From contig NZ_CP065410.1 in assembly GCF_020544405.1 (NCBI RefSeq), forward strand, positions 2,604,001 to 2,668,000: DNA of 64,000 nucleotides, in the 5' to 3' direction. The notes beneath the pieces are model-generated. The model had not been told where the DNA came from, did not search any database, and saw only the letters and a list, made by a program, of their open reading frames with translations. This document shows positions 62,782 to 64,000 of the stretch, in pieces. The stretch's first letter is position 1; every line of letters starts with the position of its first letter. The translations under genes were made by a program, and so were the position numbers. Source of the stretch: Pseudomonas sp. IAC-BECa141 (GTDB lineage Bacteria > Pseudomonadota > Gammaproteobacteria > Pseudomonadales > Pseudomonadaceae).

Positions 62782-63261
62782 TGAGGATGCAACCGTCTCG
62801 CTGCTAAACGGAAGGTGGCAGCTGTGCGCAAGTTAGCAGACCGGTCATCACCAAACCCGGCGCACCCGAAGGTGCCATGCGCACAGCCACCGCAAAATGC
62901 AGGCGAAAACCTGACAAGGTGAGATGTGCAACCGTGGTAGATGAGCCGGGCTGCTAAACCCGATCACTGCGAATCAGTGACCCGATCCAAGTTACCGGCC
63001 GACCCCAAGGCGCACAAGCCGGCGGATTCTGGCGTAGCCGTAGGCTCTGGCGCAAGGATTTGTGGGCAATTGCGCGTAACTCCAGGTGTCTTTAAACACA
63101 CGCATCGAAACGTGTTTGGCGGCCCACAAAACACACTGAAACATCCGTCAGAACCCACCCCGAAAACCGCCATGGCTTCAAACCCGCCGCCGTGTCTGTA
63201 AACTGGCCGCCCGAAACGGCGCGCGATGGCGCCGCCCTCACTGCCAGCGAAGGACTTTCCC
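62782..63261. other. 480-bp leader/intergenic region with RNA-like structure
   Basis: No convincing gene. The part nearest the DUF6124 gene has nested complementary segments: GCTGTGCGC (62821-62829) with GCGCACAGC (62879-62887), enclosing a GCACC-CGAA-GGTGC hairpin (62862-62875), and a separate TCACTG/CAGTGA hairpin (62964-62980). CTGCTAAAC occurs twice (62801, 62951). The right part should hold the RidA promoter. Confidence 0.55.
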
Positions 63262-63642
63262 ATGGCCAACCAAGACATCACCTACACCCCGGACCCGGAT
63301 GCAGACTCGATCTCTTCGGACGTGACCGAATTCAACGGCATCCTGATGTCGACCCAGATTCCGACCCGCGCCGACGGCAGCCTGGAACTGGGCGACGTCA
63401 CCGCGCAGAGCGAATGCACGTTGCAGGCGCTGAAAGTCGCACTGGAAAAGGCCGGGAGTTCGATGGACCGCGTGCTGCACCTGACCATTTACCTGACCGA
63501 CATGGCCGATCGCGCTGCGTTCAACGAGGTGTACAAGCGCTACTTCGCCAAGCCTTGGCCGGTGCGAGCGGCGGTTGGCGTGGCGGCGCTGGCGGTTGAA
63601 GGGATGAAGGTGGAAGTGACTGCGACGGCTGCGAAGGCTTGA
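63262..63642 (+). CDS. RidA-family protein
   Basis: A 126-residue Rid protein (NGILMSTQIPTRADGSLELGDVTAQSECTLQALKVALEKAGSSMDRVLHLTIYLTDMADRAAFNEVYKRYF). The C-terminal block PVRAAVGVAALAVEGMKVEVTATA keeps the RxxVxVxxL layout of active deaminases, with Arg before the AAVGVAAL strand. So this is the copy in the window most likely to remove reactive enamines. The start at 63262 follows GAAGGA. Confidence 0.88.
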   Translation: MANQDITYTPDPDADSISSDVTEFNGILMSTQIPTRADGSLELGDVTAQSECTLQALKVALEKAGSSMDRVLHLTIYLTDMADRAAFNEVYKRYFAKPWPVRAAVGVAALAVEGMKVEVTATAAKA

Positions 63643-63651
63643 CCCCGTAAT

Positions 63652-63870
63652 GATCGTTCCCACGCTCCGCGTGGGAATGCCTCAAGGGACGCTCCGCGTT
63701 CCAGCTCTGGAAGGGACGCGGAGCGTCCCGGGCTGCATTCCCACGCAGAGCGTGGGAACGATCTGTGACGCCGGGCGTGGGAATGCCTCAACGGACGCTC
63801 CGCGTTCGGCTCTGGAAGGGACGCGGAGCGTCCCGGGCTGCATTCCCACGCGGAGCGTGGGAACGATCGG
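63652..63870. repeat. tandem palindromic repeat of the GTTCCCACGC type
   Basis: GATCGTTCCCACGCTCCGCG opens an imperfect palindrome that closes at GCGTGGGAACGATC (63750-63763). A second, left-truncated copy runs from about 63773 to 63870. Each holds an inner GGACGCTCCGCGT / ACGCGGAGCGTCC stem. This is a dispersed Pseudomonas intergenic repeat, here downstream of ridA. Confidence 0.85.
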
Positions 63871-64000
63871 TGACAGTCCGCGTGGGAGCGATCTGATCGT
63901 GACGGGTTGAAAACAGCCACCCGGCAGCACAGGCGTGCCGGCCACGCGTTTCGCGGCTACAATGCGCGCCTCGACCGTGACAGCCTGACTAAAAACTATA
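63871..64000. other. intergenic end of the window
   Basis: 130 bp after the palindromic repeat. GCTACAATGCGCGC near 63956 could be the -10 region of a promoter reading out of the window (TACAAT). No gene begins before the end. Confidence 0.4.

Noticed and set aside
62964..63281. 105-codon minus-strand frame upstream of DUF6124
   Set aside because: It overlaps the start of ridA, lacks a ribosome site, and lies mostly in a region that looks like structured non-coding DNA.
63652..63870. Palindromic repeats as an insertion sequence
   Set aside because: No transposase and only stem-forming repeat DNA; this is a dispersed intergenic repeat.

Overview
The window is a chromosomal segment of a Pseudomonas, most likely of the P. 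fluorescens group. The evidence is the high GC content, the codon use, a BenR/XylS-type benzoate operon fused to catBCA, a xylose cluster without a xylulokinase, a REP-associated tyrosine transposase remnant and many LysR/AraC-regulated catabolic clusters. Most of it is a chain of small, self-contained nutrient-use modules. The last ~5 kb is accessory, with AT-rich genes and repeats.

Layout. 1-2.8 kb: a truncated dCache-GGDEF diguanylate cyclase, msrA and a YcaC-type hydrolase. 2.8-4.9 kb: a quinone-oxidoreductase-like MDR enzyme with a divergent LysR regulator. 4.9-11.5 kb: xylose uptake and isomerisation (xylA, xylF, xylG, xylH and divergent xylR). 11.5-19 kb: trans-4-hydroxy-L-proline catabolism (permease, epimerase, deaminase, semialdehyde dehydrogenase, D-hydroxyproline oxidoreductase) with a divergent PAS-AraC regulator. 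19-21.6 kb: a small lipoprotein and a TonB-dependent receptor. 21.7-29 kb: benR, benABCD and catBCA in one direction, taking benzoate through catechol to muconolactone and on to 3-oxoadipate enol-lactone. benA carries an apparent frameshift near codon 19. 29-32.1 kb: a zinc alcohol dehydrogenase, small secreted proteins and tRNA-Gln(UUG).

32.2-35.6 kb is the least ordinary locus: a radical SAM/SPASM maturase downstream of three proteins that share a GDL motif (two DUF1842/DUF1843-like, one 61-residue DUF1843-like). It looks like a peptide-modifying system, and one of the candidate substrates has a frameshift at an AAAAAG run. 36.3-41 kb: a TetR regulator, a ProC-like reductase, a TMADH-like flavoprotein demethylase and an orphan betaine-type binding protein, joined by shared TGTACA sites. 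This looks like N-methylated amino acid or betaine use.

41-48 kb: a second LeuC/LeuD pair with a LysR regulator, an HD-GNAT fusion, an XRE regulator, a RidA protein and two further LysR regulators. 48.4-52.6 kb: an agmatine operon (deiminase, N-carbamoylputrescine amidase, polyamine-binding protein and a Tat-exported deiminase paralogue). 52.6-54.3 kb: a GST/RidA/thioesterase operon. 54.4-59.6 kb: a lone DUF4880 protein, a tyrosine phosphatase fused to an autotransporter barrel, an AraC regulator and an MHS-type transporter. 59.6-62.4 kb: AT-richer genes set between repeated ~95-bp and 19-bp elements beside the transposase remnant. 62.4-64 kb: a DUF6124 gene with a structured leader, a RidA protein and a tandem palindromic repeat.

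Regulation visible in the sequence includes two BenR half-sites with an XylS/Pm-like spacing before benA, and A-rich AAnAAnAA (Hfq/Crc-type) motifs at the translation starts of xylA, xylF, xylR, benA, catA, the hydroxyproline deaminase gene and aguA. The last set suggests that the catabolic modules share carbon catabolite repression.
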